DNA from: an uncultured Collinsella sp.
Lineage (GTDB): Bacteria; Actinomycetota; Coriobacteriia; Coriobacteriales; Coriobacteriaceae
Length of the DNA stretch: 29,112 nt
NCBI GenBank assembly: GCA_958403395.1
Contig: CATXXF010000025.1
Coordinates: forward strand, 1 to 29,112
Reading direction: 5' to 3'
Of this stretch, positions 1 through 6,734 are shown piece by piece; positions within the stretch are counted from its first letter, which is position 1; each line of letters opens with the position of its first letter. The notes under the pieces were generated by a model, which was not told the DNA's origin, made no database searches, and worked only from the letters and a program-made list of their open reading frames with translations. The position numbers and the translations under genes are program-made.

Positions 1-72
1 CGGGTGCCCTACCGGGAGTAGCCCCGACGGTTGACAAAACTATAGGAACACCCAACGACTACTTGCGACCAG

Positions 73-95
73 GGCAACGTCGATGTTTTGGCAAC
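73..95. promoter_or_regulatory. Possible LacI-type operator copy near the left edge
   Basis: This 23-bp stretch matches 20 of 23 positions of 6660-6682, which carries one operator upstream of the first EIICB gene. Shared blocks are GGCAACGTC and TTTTGGCAAC. It lies downstream of lacC, so it could serve a leftward promoter of a gene outside the window. It may also be only a chance or decayed copy, because the left flanking AATG is not kept. Confidence 0.3.
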
Positions 96-103
96 GACAG
101 CGA

Positions 104-201
104 AAACGCCCCTAAGCGAGCAAGGTGACGTGAAAGAGGAGGGCATTGACCTTCTGGTCATGCCCGACGATTGAACGTCAGATTGCCGCTTAGGGGCGTT
201 T
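104..201. repeat. Long imperfect hairpin downstream of lacC
   Basis: A perfect 15-bp inverted repeat (104-118 with 187-201, CGCCCCTAAGCG core) encloses further pairing: 120-123 with 183-186, 126-131 (TGACGT) with 175-180, and an apical GGGCATTGACC/GGTCATGCCC stem with a TTCT loop. On the minus strand the outer stem ends in GGGGCGTTTTCGC, so it could end the lacABXC transcript. Its length and multi-stem form are unusual for a simple terminator, and a structured RNA or a mobile repeat is equally possible. Confidence 0.5.
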
Positions 202-218
202 GTAGCGTCGAGCCGTTT

Positions 219-238
219 CGGCGTTTGGTAAAACGCCG
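219..238 (-). terminator. Short hairpin just after lacC
   Basis: CGGCGTTT and AAACGCCG pair perfectly over 8 bp with a 4-nt loop, 5 bp past the lacC stop. There is no U-tract on the minus strand, so intrinsic termination is doubtful. It may stabilise the mRNA 3' end. Confidence 0.3.
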
Positions 239-243
239 TAACC

Positions 244-1179
244 CTAGAGTTCAGTCACGACAACGCTGTTGTAGACCTCGTCCCAGCGGTCCATGACCAG
301 GTGGCCGGTCTTGGGATCCATGGCGTTGAGCTTGCCGCAGGTATTGGCGGTCTTGAGCACCGTGACGTCGTCGGCGCCGGCAGCAATGGCATGCGCAAAG
401 CCGGCGATGGTCGAGTCGCCGGAACCCGTAGCGTTCACAGCCGCAATCGCGGGCGTCTTGGCGCGGAACGCGCGACCCTCATGGAAGCCCACCGAACCGG
501 CAGCGCCCATCGAAACGACAACCCAGGGAATACCGGCAAAGCGGCCATCGGCGGCGAGCGCCTCGCGCAGGGCATCGACATCATCAGTCGTAAAGGACGT
601 ACCCAGCAGGCCGTTAATCTCGGTCAGGTTGGGCTTTACGAGCTCAGGCTTAGCGTCGGACTCAAGCGCGGCCTCCAGCGATGCACCCGAGGTATCGAGC
701 AGCACCTTGGCGCCCGCCTCCTCAGCGATCTTGACGAGCTCGGCATAGTAGCCGGCATCGACGCCGCGCGGCAGCGAGCCCGAAAGCGTCACAACGTCCG
801 CCTTCGCTGCAAGCTCGGCGAACTTGGCCGTAAAGGCCTCGAGCTCGGCCGGGGCGATCTGCGGGCCGCTCTCCAGCAGCTCGGTCTGGTTGCCCTCGTG
901 CAGGATATTCAGGCAGATGCGTGTCTCGCCAGCGATGGGCACAAAGTCGTTCTTGACGCCATCGGCATCCATGAGCTCGGCCATATAGGCACCCATGTGA
1001 CCGCCGAGCAGACCGGTCGCGAGCACATCGTCGCCCAACTGCAGCAGCACACGGCTCACGTTGAGGCCCTTGCCGCCAGCGGTCTTTTCGGGCGTCACAC
1101 GGTTAACATCGTCGATGATCAGCTTATCGAGCTGATAGCGCGTATCAATCGACGGGTTCATGGTAACGGTCAGAATCAT
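244..1179 (-). CDS. lacC: Tagatose-6-phosphate kinase (PfkB family)
   Basis: A cytoplasmic sugar kinase of 311 residues that would phosphorylate tagatose-6-phosphate to tagatose-1,6-bisphosphate with ATP. The N-terminal PfkB signature GGKGLNVSR and the C-terminal signature NATGSGDSTIAGF are both present, the latter carrying the catalytic Asp (about D255). The frame is open further upstream, but I start at MILTVTMNPSID because AGGAG sits just before it and family members begin this way. It is the last gene of the lacA-lacB-lacX-lacC operon, 56 bp after lacX. By sequence alone 1-phosphofructokinase (FruK) is close, but the lacAB context favours LacC. No lacD aldolase follows within the window. 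Confidence 0.85.
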   Translation of the reverse strand: MILTVTMNPSIDTRYQLDKLIIDDVNRVTPEKTAGGKGLNVSRVLLQLGDDVLATGLLGGHMGAYMAELMDADGVKNDFVPIAGETRICLNILHEGNQTELLESGPQIAPAELEAFTAKFAELAAKADVVTLSGSLPRGVDAGYYAELVKIAEEAGAKVLLDTSGASLEAALESDAKPELVKPNLTEINGLLGTSFTTDDVDALREALAADGRFAGIPWVVVSMGAAGSVGFHEGRAFRAKTPAIAAVNATGSGDSTIAGFAHAIAAGADDVTVLKTANTCGKLNAMDPKTGHLVMDRWDEVYNSVVVTEL

Positions 1180-1235
1180 ATTGAACTCCTGTTTCCGGGG
1201 CACGACACGCGCGGCCCCAAACATACGATAGCTCG

Positions 1236-2117
1236 TTAAAGGATCTCGATCTCAAAGCCGCGGGTGACGGTCTCCCCCGGCTTGGCCACCAGGCAGCCGC
1301 GCTTGTGCTCCAGAATATCGTCCTCGTCGGAGCAGGTGGACAGGCCGCCCCACGGTTCCACGGCCACAAAGTCGCCCTCGGGCTTGCTCCACACAATCAG
1401 GTACGGCATATCGGGGAACGTCAGGCGCACGCCCTTGTCCTCGGTCTTCTTGGTCAGCGTAACCACGCGGCTCTCGAGCACGTCAAAGATGGTCTCCGCG
1501 AAGTCGAAGAGCTCGTGGGTCAGCGGCAGGTTCTGGTCGATCATGGGGTTCTTGCTGCGATGCTCAACATCAATCAGACCCGTCGAAGGAACGGCAGTAC
1601 AGAGCTCGGCGGCCTCGAGCTGATCAAAATGGAGCTCGTAGTCGTCATAGGACTCGCCCTCGTCAAGCGGGCACTTAAAGCCAGGGTGGCCACCCACAAA
1701 GAACGGCATGTCCTCGGTGCCCTCATTGGTCACCTCGTACGACACGGCCACCTTAGCCGCATCGATCGTGTAACGAGCAACGATCTTAAACGGATACGGG
1801 TACTGCTCGAGCAACTCGGCATGGTCGGCAGAGCTTAGGCTCAGCGCGACCATGTTGTCGCCCTGCTCCTCGAGCTTCCACTCCTGTTTGCGAGCAAAGC
1901 CGTGACGGGCGAGCTTAACCTCGCGGCCGCCCATGGTCATTGCGCGACCGTCACGAAGGCCGCCGCAGATCGGGAAACAAATGGGCGCCTGCCCCGACCA
2001 GACCGCCGGATCACCCTGCCACAAGTACTCACGGCCGTTGGCCGCAATAGAAGTGAACGACCCGCCCGCCGTGCTCAGTGCTACGCGGATAGAACCGCTA
2101 TCAAGAACAAACTCCAT
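1236..2117 (-). CDS. lacX: LacX-like aldose 1-epimerase family protein
   Basis: 293 residues, matching the usual LacX length. The galactose-mutarotase-like beta-sandwich is recognised from the GGHPGFKCPL segment (catalytic-type His) and from YLIVWSKPEGDFVAVEPWGG near the C-terminus, typical of the YihR/LacX branch. It probably interconverts sugar anomers, but LacX biochemistry is poorly known. The frame extends 11 codons upstream; I choose the ATG at 2117 because GGGAAGG lies 6 bp before it and the protein then starts with MEFVLDSG. It sits between lacB and lacC in the operon, as in lactic acid bacteria and staphylococci where LacX accompanies the tagatose pathway. Confidence 0.8.
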   Translation of the reverse strand: MEFVLDSGSIRVALSTAGGSFTSIAANGREYLWQGDPAVWSGQAPICFPICGGLRDGRAMTMGGREVKLARHGFARKQEWKLEEQGDNMVALSLSSADHAELLEQYPYPFKIVARYTIDAAKVAVSYEVTNEGTEDMPFFVGGHPGFKCPLDEGESYDDYELHFDQLEAAELCTAVPSTGLIDVEHRSKNPMIDQNLPLTHELFDFAETIFDVLESRVVTLTKKTEDKGVRLTFPDMPYLIVWSKPEGDFVAVEPWGGLSTCSDEDDILEHKRGCLVAKPGETVTRGFEIEIL

Positions 2118-2236
2118 AGGAGCCTTCCCTTTCTTACGACAGCCCGCCAAGTCAATAGGGCTGATAGAAAACCGGCCCGCGCCCCCTCACAGAAACGCGA
2201 GCCGTCAACGGACTAGTTAATTACGCCGGATACCCG

Positions 2237-2761
2237 CTAATCATGGTATTCGCCGCGGTCCCACTTCTCGAGGAACTCGTCAAAGAAGTGCGGGTCGGCC
2301 TGAGCCTCGGCGTCGGCCTTATTGCAGGCATCGATCTTGGCGATCAGGGCATCGTGCTCGGAGGTCTTCTCGTAGGGCTCCTCCAGGAAGGCAAGCATGA
2401 TGTCGGCCATCAGGAACTCGCCGGTGATCTTGCCGCCAAAGCCCACGATGTTGGCGTTGAGCTCGCGACGGGCATACAGGGCAGAGGTCATGTCGCGGAC
2501 CAGGGCGCAGCGGGCGCCGGGAACCTTGTTGACGGCGTTGGTGATGCCGATGCCGGTGCCGCACAGGGCCACGCCAAAGTCGGCCTTGCCGCTGGCAACA
2601 GCCTCGCCCACGGCCTTACCGTAGATGGGATAGTGCGTACGGGTGTGGCTGTAGGTGCCGCAGTCGAGCACCTTGTAGCCAGCCTGCTCCAGGCGGTCGG
2701 CCAGATAGATCTTCTCGTCCGTAACGATATGGTCGCAACCGATTGCGATGGTCTTCTTCAT
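2237..2761 (-). CDS. lacB: Galactose-6-phosphate isomerase subunit LacB
   Basis: 174 residues, close to the usual LacB length of about 171. It belongs to the RpiB/LacAB sugar-phosphate isomerase family. Key segments are IAIGCDHIVTDEK at the N-terminus, THYPIYGKAVGE, the Cys-containing loop ALCGTGIGITNAVNKVPGAR and VRDMTSALYARRELNANIVGFGG, all diagnostic of LacB. With LacA it converts galactose-6-phosphate to tagatose-6-phosphate. It lies 63 bp downstream of lacA and is preceded by a purine-rich AAAGGACG ribosome-binding site. No odd residues were seen. Confidence 0.93.
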   Translation of the reverse strand: MKKTIAIGCDHIVTDEKIYLADRLEQAGYKVLDCGTYSHTRTHYPIYGKAVGEAVASGKADFGVALCGTGIGITNAVNKVPGARCALVRDMTSALYARRELNANIVGFGGKITGEFLMADIMLAFLEEPYEKTSEHDALIAKIDACNKADAEAQADPHFFDEFLEKWDRGEYHD

Positions 2762-2824
2762 CAGAACGTCCTTTCGTCTGAATTCACAAGTTGAGGTAGA
2801 AGTTCGAGTTCTCGGTGGCTCTCG

Positions 2825-3253
2825 TTAGGCCATCTTGTTGAGCATGTCGACACGGATCTGGTGACGGCCGCCGGCGTACTGGGCGCGCAGGAACTCGCGG
2901 GCGATCTTCTTGGCGACCTCGGTGCCCACAACGCCCGGGCCCATGGTGACCATGCGCGAGCCGTTGTGCTCGCGGGTCATGTAGGCAGAACGCTCGTCGG
3001 AAATGTTGGCGACGACCATGCCCTTAATCTTGACGGCGGCCATATAGGAGCCGACGCCGTACTTATCGAATGCGAAGCCCTGGGAATCCTTGTGCTCCAG
3101 CAGGTCCTTGGCAACGGCGGTCGCGGAATCGACAAAGTCCGCGGCAGGGGTCTCGGAATAGTCGACGACCTCGTGACCGTCGGCGATGAGCATCTCCTTG
3201 ATGGACTCCTTCATCGACATACCGTCGGCATCGGAAGCGATTACAACCCTCAT
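2825..3253 (-). CDS. lacA: Galactose-6-phosphate isomerase subunit LacA
   Basis: 142 residues, exactly the LacA size class. The conserved segments DFVDSATAVAKDLL, YGVGSYMAAVKIKGMV, SDERSAYMTREHNGSRMVTMG and the terminal GGRHQIRVDMLNKM identify it. It is the first gene of the lac operon and forms the hetero-oligomeric isomerase with LacB. A good AAGGAGG ribosome-binding site precedes the ATG. The upstream region carries GAACA-type repeats that probably bind the DeoR/LacR-type regulator, but no LacI-type operator of the kind found before the PTS genes. Confidence 0.93.
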   Translation of the reverse strand: MRVVIASDADGMSMKESIKEMLIADGHEVVDYSETPAADFVDSATAVAKDLLEHKDSQGFAFDKYGVGSYMAAVKIKGMVVANISDERSAYMTREHNGSRMVTMGPGVVGTEVAKKIAREFLRAQYAGGRHQIRVDMLNKMA

Positions 3254-3347
3254 GACATCCTCCTTGAGAGATACGCAGGTGCGTAGTTTCTGTTTGGAAG
3301 TGTTGAATCGCGTTCAGGTCCGGGCATCTGAATGCGCGGTTCTTCAC

Positions 3348-3435
3348 TGTTCATGTTTATTTGAACACATTCGAACAGTACCTGCAACAACTATTTGTTT
3401 ATCTTTGTTCTTTTTTGAACAAATACCGTTCACGG
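3348..3435 (-). promoter_or_regulatory. lacA upstream region with GAACA repeats
   Basis: This gene-free stretch holds TGAACACATTCGAACA (3362-3377), a direct repeat of GAACA with about 10-bp phasing. It also holds an inverted repeat TTTGTTC/GAACAAA with a 6-bp spacer (3404-3423), TGTTCA/TGAACA (3348-3367) and CCGTTCACGG (3426-3435). Similar GAACA pairs recur before lacF, deoR and the GH1/PTS genes. It is probably the lac operon control region, with the DeoR/LacR-type protein as candidate binder (inference). Confidence 0.5.
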
Positions 3436-3492
3436 ATGATTGCTGACCGTTTGGATTCAGGGAATGCCCGGCTTGTCACGTATTCAACAAAC

Positions 3493-3528
3493 AAAAAGGG
3501 CGGCTGAGAACGCATCTCGGCCGCCCTT
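3493..3528 (-). terminator. Intrinsic terminator after the membrane-protein gene
   Basis: A 13-bp stem with one mismatch (AGGGCGGCTGAGA with TCTCGGCCGCCCT) is followed on the minus strand by TTTTTG. It lies 35 bp beyond the stop of the upstream minus-strand gene and insulates it from the lac promoter. Confidence 0.75.
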
Positions 3529-3562
3529 CTTACGGTTGGTTTTCCAAAGATCGCTTTGCCGC

Positions 3563-4594
3563 CTACTCAGACTGCCCACCCTTTTTGGCGTGCTTGGAAG
3601 GAGCGCTCAAGAAACGACCCGTCAAATAGTTCGCCGGGCCGGAAATATCGATCCCCAGCAGCACGTGGCCCAGCCACAGGAACGCCACGAGCACCAGCAG
3701 CGGGATAACGCACGAGGTCACGATCATCACGATGACACCTTCAATCAGATCGGTCACCTGCCGCACGATCTCATCGGTCATCTGCTTGGCGCCGCTGGTC
3801 ACCGACGTAACAAGGCTCGATGCCCCATCAGTCAACTGCTCGAGCACGTTTTTGGACTCCGTGGTCTCGGATTTTTTCTTGTTCGATTTTGAGCTGGTCT
3901 CGGCTGACTTGTCCGTGGTGTCGGCCGCATCCGCAGCGTCCGCAGCCTTTTGCTCAGCTTGCTCAATACTTACGCGATACGTTTCGTCGACCTTCTGCGA
4001 CACCCATACGCTCGCGGGCACGAGCGCCATGCCGATCACGGCAACCACCAGCACGCGCGTCGCCACACGGCGCAGGACAGCGCTCGTGCTCCAGCGCCCG
4101 TGAATGCCGAGCGACACCGCAAAGAGCACCAACGCAAACGGGATTAAGATGCCCAGGCCAACCGACCACAAAATGGTTAGCAGGTATTTCTCTAGGTAGA
4201 GCACGGCAAGCACAATACCAAGGTTGCCCGAAAGCTGTGCGAGCTGCTCGGCAACCGGCGTTCCCGTATCACCCGGCAGCGCCGTAATACCCGCAGATAG
4301 AGCAACGCATGAAGCCGTGAGCGCCAAAACGTTGCCCTTCTTTTGATCGATGACCTCGATGGTGGAGTCCCAAGTTTTGGTATCGGCGAAATGCGGACGA
4401 GCTACAAAGCCCGACAGCAGCGCCAAGACCACGAGCGCAACGATAAAGCCAATCTGCAGCTTTTTGTTTGCGCACACGACATCGGACAGGCTGGGCTGCA
4501 GCTCGGTTACCGTCGTGTGCTCGGTTATCTGGACAGGACGCCCATGAGCCATCTCGTGCGCGCCTCTTTTTTGTATTGACCCGTTATCCGGCAT
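3563..4594 (-). CDS. Multi-pass membrane protein of unknown function
   Basis: 343 residues that I do not recognise as a named family. Hydrophobic segments suitable for membrane spans lie at about 46-66, 88-107, 120-165 (probably two), 176-198 and 283-315. A charged, low-complexity Ala/Asp/Lys/Ser/Glu-rich stretch at about 205-245 is probably a loop or linker. The N-terminal 45 residues are polar with no signal peptide. The start at 4594 is well supported by GAGGAGG 7 bp upstream. It stands alone between lacF and lacA with its own terminator, so a link to lactose use is only positional. No catalytic motif is seen. Confidence 0.7.
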   Translation of the reverse strand: MPDNGSIQKRGAHEMAHGRPVQITEHTTVTELQPSLSDVVCANKKLQIGFIVALVVLALLSGFVARPHFADTKTWDSTIEVIDQKKGNVLALTASCVALSAGITALPGDTGTPVAEQLAQLSGNLGIVLAVLYLEKYLLTILWSVGLGILIPFALVLFAVSLGIHGRWSTSAVLRRVATRVLVVAVIGMALVPASVWVSQKVDETYRVSIEQAEQKAADAADAADTTDKSAETSSKSNKKKSETTESKNVLEQLTDGASSLVTSVTSGAKQMTDEIVRQVTDLIEGVIVMIVTSCVIPLLVLVAFLWLGHVLLGIDISGPANYLTGRFLSAPSKHAKKGGQSE

Positions 4595-4681
4595 TTGGAT
4601 ACCTCCTCAGTCCGGCGTTTAATGCGAAAGGAAGTATACCCACCGAGCAAAAATCGAACGGGAGGACGAACGGAGCGCACC

Positions 4682-4728
4682 AAGACTGTCCCCAATGACT
4701 AGTCGTTTAAGAACGTCCCCAATGACTA
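4682..4728. repeat. Solo copy of GGGGACGTTCTTAAA repeat
   Basis: On the minus strand this reads TAGTCATTGGGGACGTTC and continues to GGGGACAGTCTT. It matches 28420-28466 with a single mismatch over about 46 bp. Here only one end is present, without the inverted partner. It is of the class of short dispersed repeats rather than a gene. Confidence 0.7.
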
Positions 4729-4758
4729 TCTCGGGATGAGCTGCGGGGAGGAGGACAG

Positions 4759-4792
4759 AAAAAGCCCTGCTGCGGGTAGCGGCAGGGCTTTT
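4759..4792 (-). terminator. Intrinsic terminator after lacF
   Basis: AAAAGCCCTGC and GCAGGGCTTTT form a perfect stem, followed on the minus strand by further Ts (CTTTTTCTG). It begins about 28 bp past the lacF stop, so lacF is probably a monocistronic transcript or the end of a lacI-lacF one. Confidence 0.8.
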
Positions 4793-4819
4793 GGAAGGGG
4801 ACTTGGTTGCGAGGGCTCG

Positions 4820-5158
4820 TTAGGCGAGCTTGGCCTCGAGCTCGGCAATGCGTTTGTAGGCATCGATGGTAAAGCGGGCCTGCTTCTCCAGAATCATGGT
4901 AGTCATGAGGGTATCCTGAGCATGGGCCATGATGAAGGTCATCTCCATCTCGCCGCCGCCGGCCTCCTGCGAAAGCAGCTTGGTCTGCGTGTCGTGGGCA
5001 CCGATGAGTGCATCGCTGGCATCCTTGTGCAGCTGCTCGGCCTTCTCAAAGTCACCCTCGCGAGCAGCATCGAGCGCTGCGAGCAGATCGGTCTGGGCGT
5101 CACCTGCGTATGCGACAATCTCGAATCCAACCATCGAGATTTCTTCTTTGGTTGCCAT
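4820..5158 (-). CDS. lacF: PTS lactose-type EIIA component
   Basis: 112 residues, the normal size for EIIA of the Lac/Chb family, a trimeric alpha-helical cytoplasmic phosphocarrier. Residues IMAHAQDTLMTTM match the active-site segment, with phospho-acceptor His79 and the conserved metal-binding-type Asp82. It receives phosphate from HPr and passes it to the EIIB Cys. This is the only EIIA in the window although four EIICB proteins are encoded, none with an EIIA domain, so it probably serves several of them. The upstream region (5159-5372) carries a GAACA direct repeat and GTGAACGG motifs. GAAAGGAACG supplies the ribosome-binding site. Confidence 0.93.
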   Translation of the reverse strand: MATKEEISMVGFEIVAYAGDAQTDLLAALDAAREGDFEKAEQLHKDASDALIGAHDTQTKLLSQEAGGGEMEMTFIMAHAQDTLMTTMILEKQARFTIDAYKRIAELEAKLA

Positions 5159-5284
5159 GTTGCGTTCCTTTCACATATGAACCAATGGAGAGCATCGCGT
5201 CCGGGCATACGCGCTGCGTTGTGTATGTCAGAAACAATAACATTCAAACAAAAAAGAACAGCGCAAAACGTAATTTCGAGCTAT

Positions 5285-5341
5285 GAACGGTCATTTTTCG
5301 CCCGTGAACGGCTTTTAAACCAATCTGAACAATATCGAACA
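5285..5341 (-). promoter_or_regulatory. lacF upstream regulatory motifs
   Basis: It contains TGAACAATATCGAACA (5326-5341), nearly the same as the lacA-upstream element, and the pair GAACGG (5285-5290) / CGTGAACGG (5303-5311). It lies between the lacI1 stop and the lacF start, so lacF probably has its own regulated promoter. The binding protein is not known from sequence. Confidence 0.45.
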
Positions 5342-5372
5342 CAATTAGCGGAAACCCAAACAGACCCGCGCT

Positions 5373-6377
5373 CTAGCGCCAATCGCGTACCGTATCGCCC
5401 TCGACGAGCACGCCCGGAAACAGCATGTGCTCCACACCGGGTTCAACGCCCTCGGCGCCGGCAATCTTGTCAACCGCCCACATGCCGACGCGCTTGTTGT
5501 CAAAGCGCACCGTAGTCAGGCGACAATCGGGCACGATATCGCCCAGGCTGTCATCAACACCCACCACGCTCACGTCCTCGGGCACGCGCTTTCCACGCGA
5601 CTCGAGCCCGCGAATGCAGCCATATGCCATGGCATCGTTGGAGGCATAGATGGCCGTACAGGTCGGATCGTCCGCCAGAGCCTGACCGGCGGCATATCCG
5701 CTCTGTGCCGTCCAGTCGCCGCGCACGAGCTGCGGGGGCTCAATGCCATGCGCGCGCAATGTCTCACGCCAGCCTTCCTCGCGCCGCATGCCCGAAAGCG
5801 AGCGCTCGGGGCACGAGATAAAGTGCACAGTCTTGTGTCCCTGCCCCAGCAAATACTCGACCACCTGGCGCGAACAATCGAACTGGTCGTTATCGACCGT
5901 TGAACAGAGCGGGTGCTCCAGCATGGTAACGAGCACCGTCTGCATGCCAGGTAGCGGCTCGAAGGTGCCAAAGTCCGCCGGCATGCGATTCATGATCACA
6001 ACCATACCGTCCACTGGCAGTGCGCTCATGCGTGACGATGCGCTCTCGAGGGTATACGGATGCCCGTCTACTTTAGTGAGGGTGATGGCATAGCCATGTT
6101 TGTCAGCCGCGGCGGCAAAGCCCTCCATACGGTCGAGGTTGCCGGTACCGGTAATGTTGAACATGGCAACGCCGACGGTCTTAAACTTGCCACGGCGCAG
6201 CGATCGACCGGCAAAATTGGGGCGATACCCCAGCTCGCGCATGGCGGCACGCACGCGCTCCTTGGTCTCGGGGCGTACGCTGGGCGAATCGTGCACCGTA
6301 CGCGAGACTGTCTGCTCCGAGACGCCCGCGAGACGTGCCACATCCTTGACGGATACCGATTTTTTAACAGCGGCCAT
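5373..6377 (-). CDS. LacI-family transcriptional regulator 1
   Basis: 334 residues: N-terminal LacI HTH (about 8-28, VKDVARLAGVSEQTVSR), hinge helix region (PNFAGRSLRRGK), then a periplasmic-binding-like sugar domain to the end. Recognition-helix specificity residues are Glu21-Gln22 before TVSR. It is divergent from the first EIICB-GH1 pair and most likely represses that operon by binding the two operator-like palindromes at 6536-6553 and 6654-6675. The effector is not deducible; a phosphorylated galactoside or galactose derivative is a guess. The ribosome-binding site (AGAAAGATC) is weak. Two more LacI paralogues lie at 10298 and 15471. Confidence 0.9.
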   Translation of the reverse strand: MAAVKKSVSVKDVARLAGVSEQTVSRTVHDSPSVRPETKERVRAAMRELGYRPNFAGRSLRRGKFKTVGVAMFNITGTGNLDRMEGFAAAADKHGYAITLTKVDGHPYTLESASSRMSALPVDGMVVIMNRMPADFGTFEPLPGMQTVLVTMLEHPLCSTVDNDQFDCSRQVVEYLLGQGHKTVHFISCPERSLSGMRREEGWRETLRAHGIEPPQLVRGDWTAQSGYAAGQALADDPTCTAIYASNDAMAYGCIRGLESRGKRVPEDVSVVGVDDSLGDIVPDCRLTTVRFDNKRVGMWAVDKIAGAEGVEPGVEHMLFPGVLVEGDTVRDWR

Positions 6378-6490
6378 AGGTCGATCTTTCTATGTCAACG
6401 ATGCCATTGGTGGCACCTTGCGCAGTCATTTTTAACGCCTTCAAGTATATCCAACGCCTCCCCCACCATACGCTCACCACCCAAAACCTA

Positions 6491-6522
6491 CCGTTCACCG
6501 ACATTTTTGCTTCCCCGAACGG
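6491..6522. promoter_or_regulatory. CCGTTCACCG / CGAACGG inverted pair
   Basis: CCGTTCACCG (6491-6500) and CGAACGG (6516-6522) form an imperfect inverted repeat. Versions occur at 3426-3435, 5285-5311, 11471-11480, 24175-24184 and 24252-24261, all upstream of sugar genes. It is distinct from the LacI-type operators in the same region. Confidence 0.4.
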
Positions 6523-6535
6523 CTTTTGTCGACCA

Positions 6536-6553
6536 AATGTTAACGTTGCCATT
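6536..6553. promoter_or_regulatory. LacI-type operator O1 of cassette 1
   Basis: AATGTTAACGTTGCCATT follows the pattern AATG-nnn-ACGT-nnn-CATT with a central CpG, as expected for LacI-family sites. Half-site triplets are TTA and GCA. It lies between divergent lacI1 and the EIICB gene. Confidence 0.6.
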
Positions 6554-6653
6554 GTGCAAACACAGAGCCACCGGGCGGCTCAAACGTTTACGCATAAGGA
6601 ATCGACGGTTCGCAGGCACAGGAACCACCGGTTCGCGTCTTTTTTTGTGTCGC

Positions 6654-6675
6654 AAAATGGCAACGTCAACATTTT
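6654..6675. promoter_or_regulatory. LacI-type operator O2 of cassette 1
   Basis: A palindrome with core AATGGCAACGTCAACATT flanked by AA/TT. Half-site triplets are GCA and TTG. Its centre is 120 bp from O1 and about 70 bp before the EIICB start, a position suited to repression. Confidence 0.6.
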
Positions 6676-6734
6676 GGCAACCGAACGTCAAAAGCTACCA
6701 TCGTTGCTAACCCACCGACTCTTAGGAGCATTGC

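Noticed and set aside
31..36. TTGACA as a -35 box for a promoter near the left edge
   Set aside because: No acceptable -10 hexamer lies 16-18 bp downstream.
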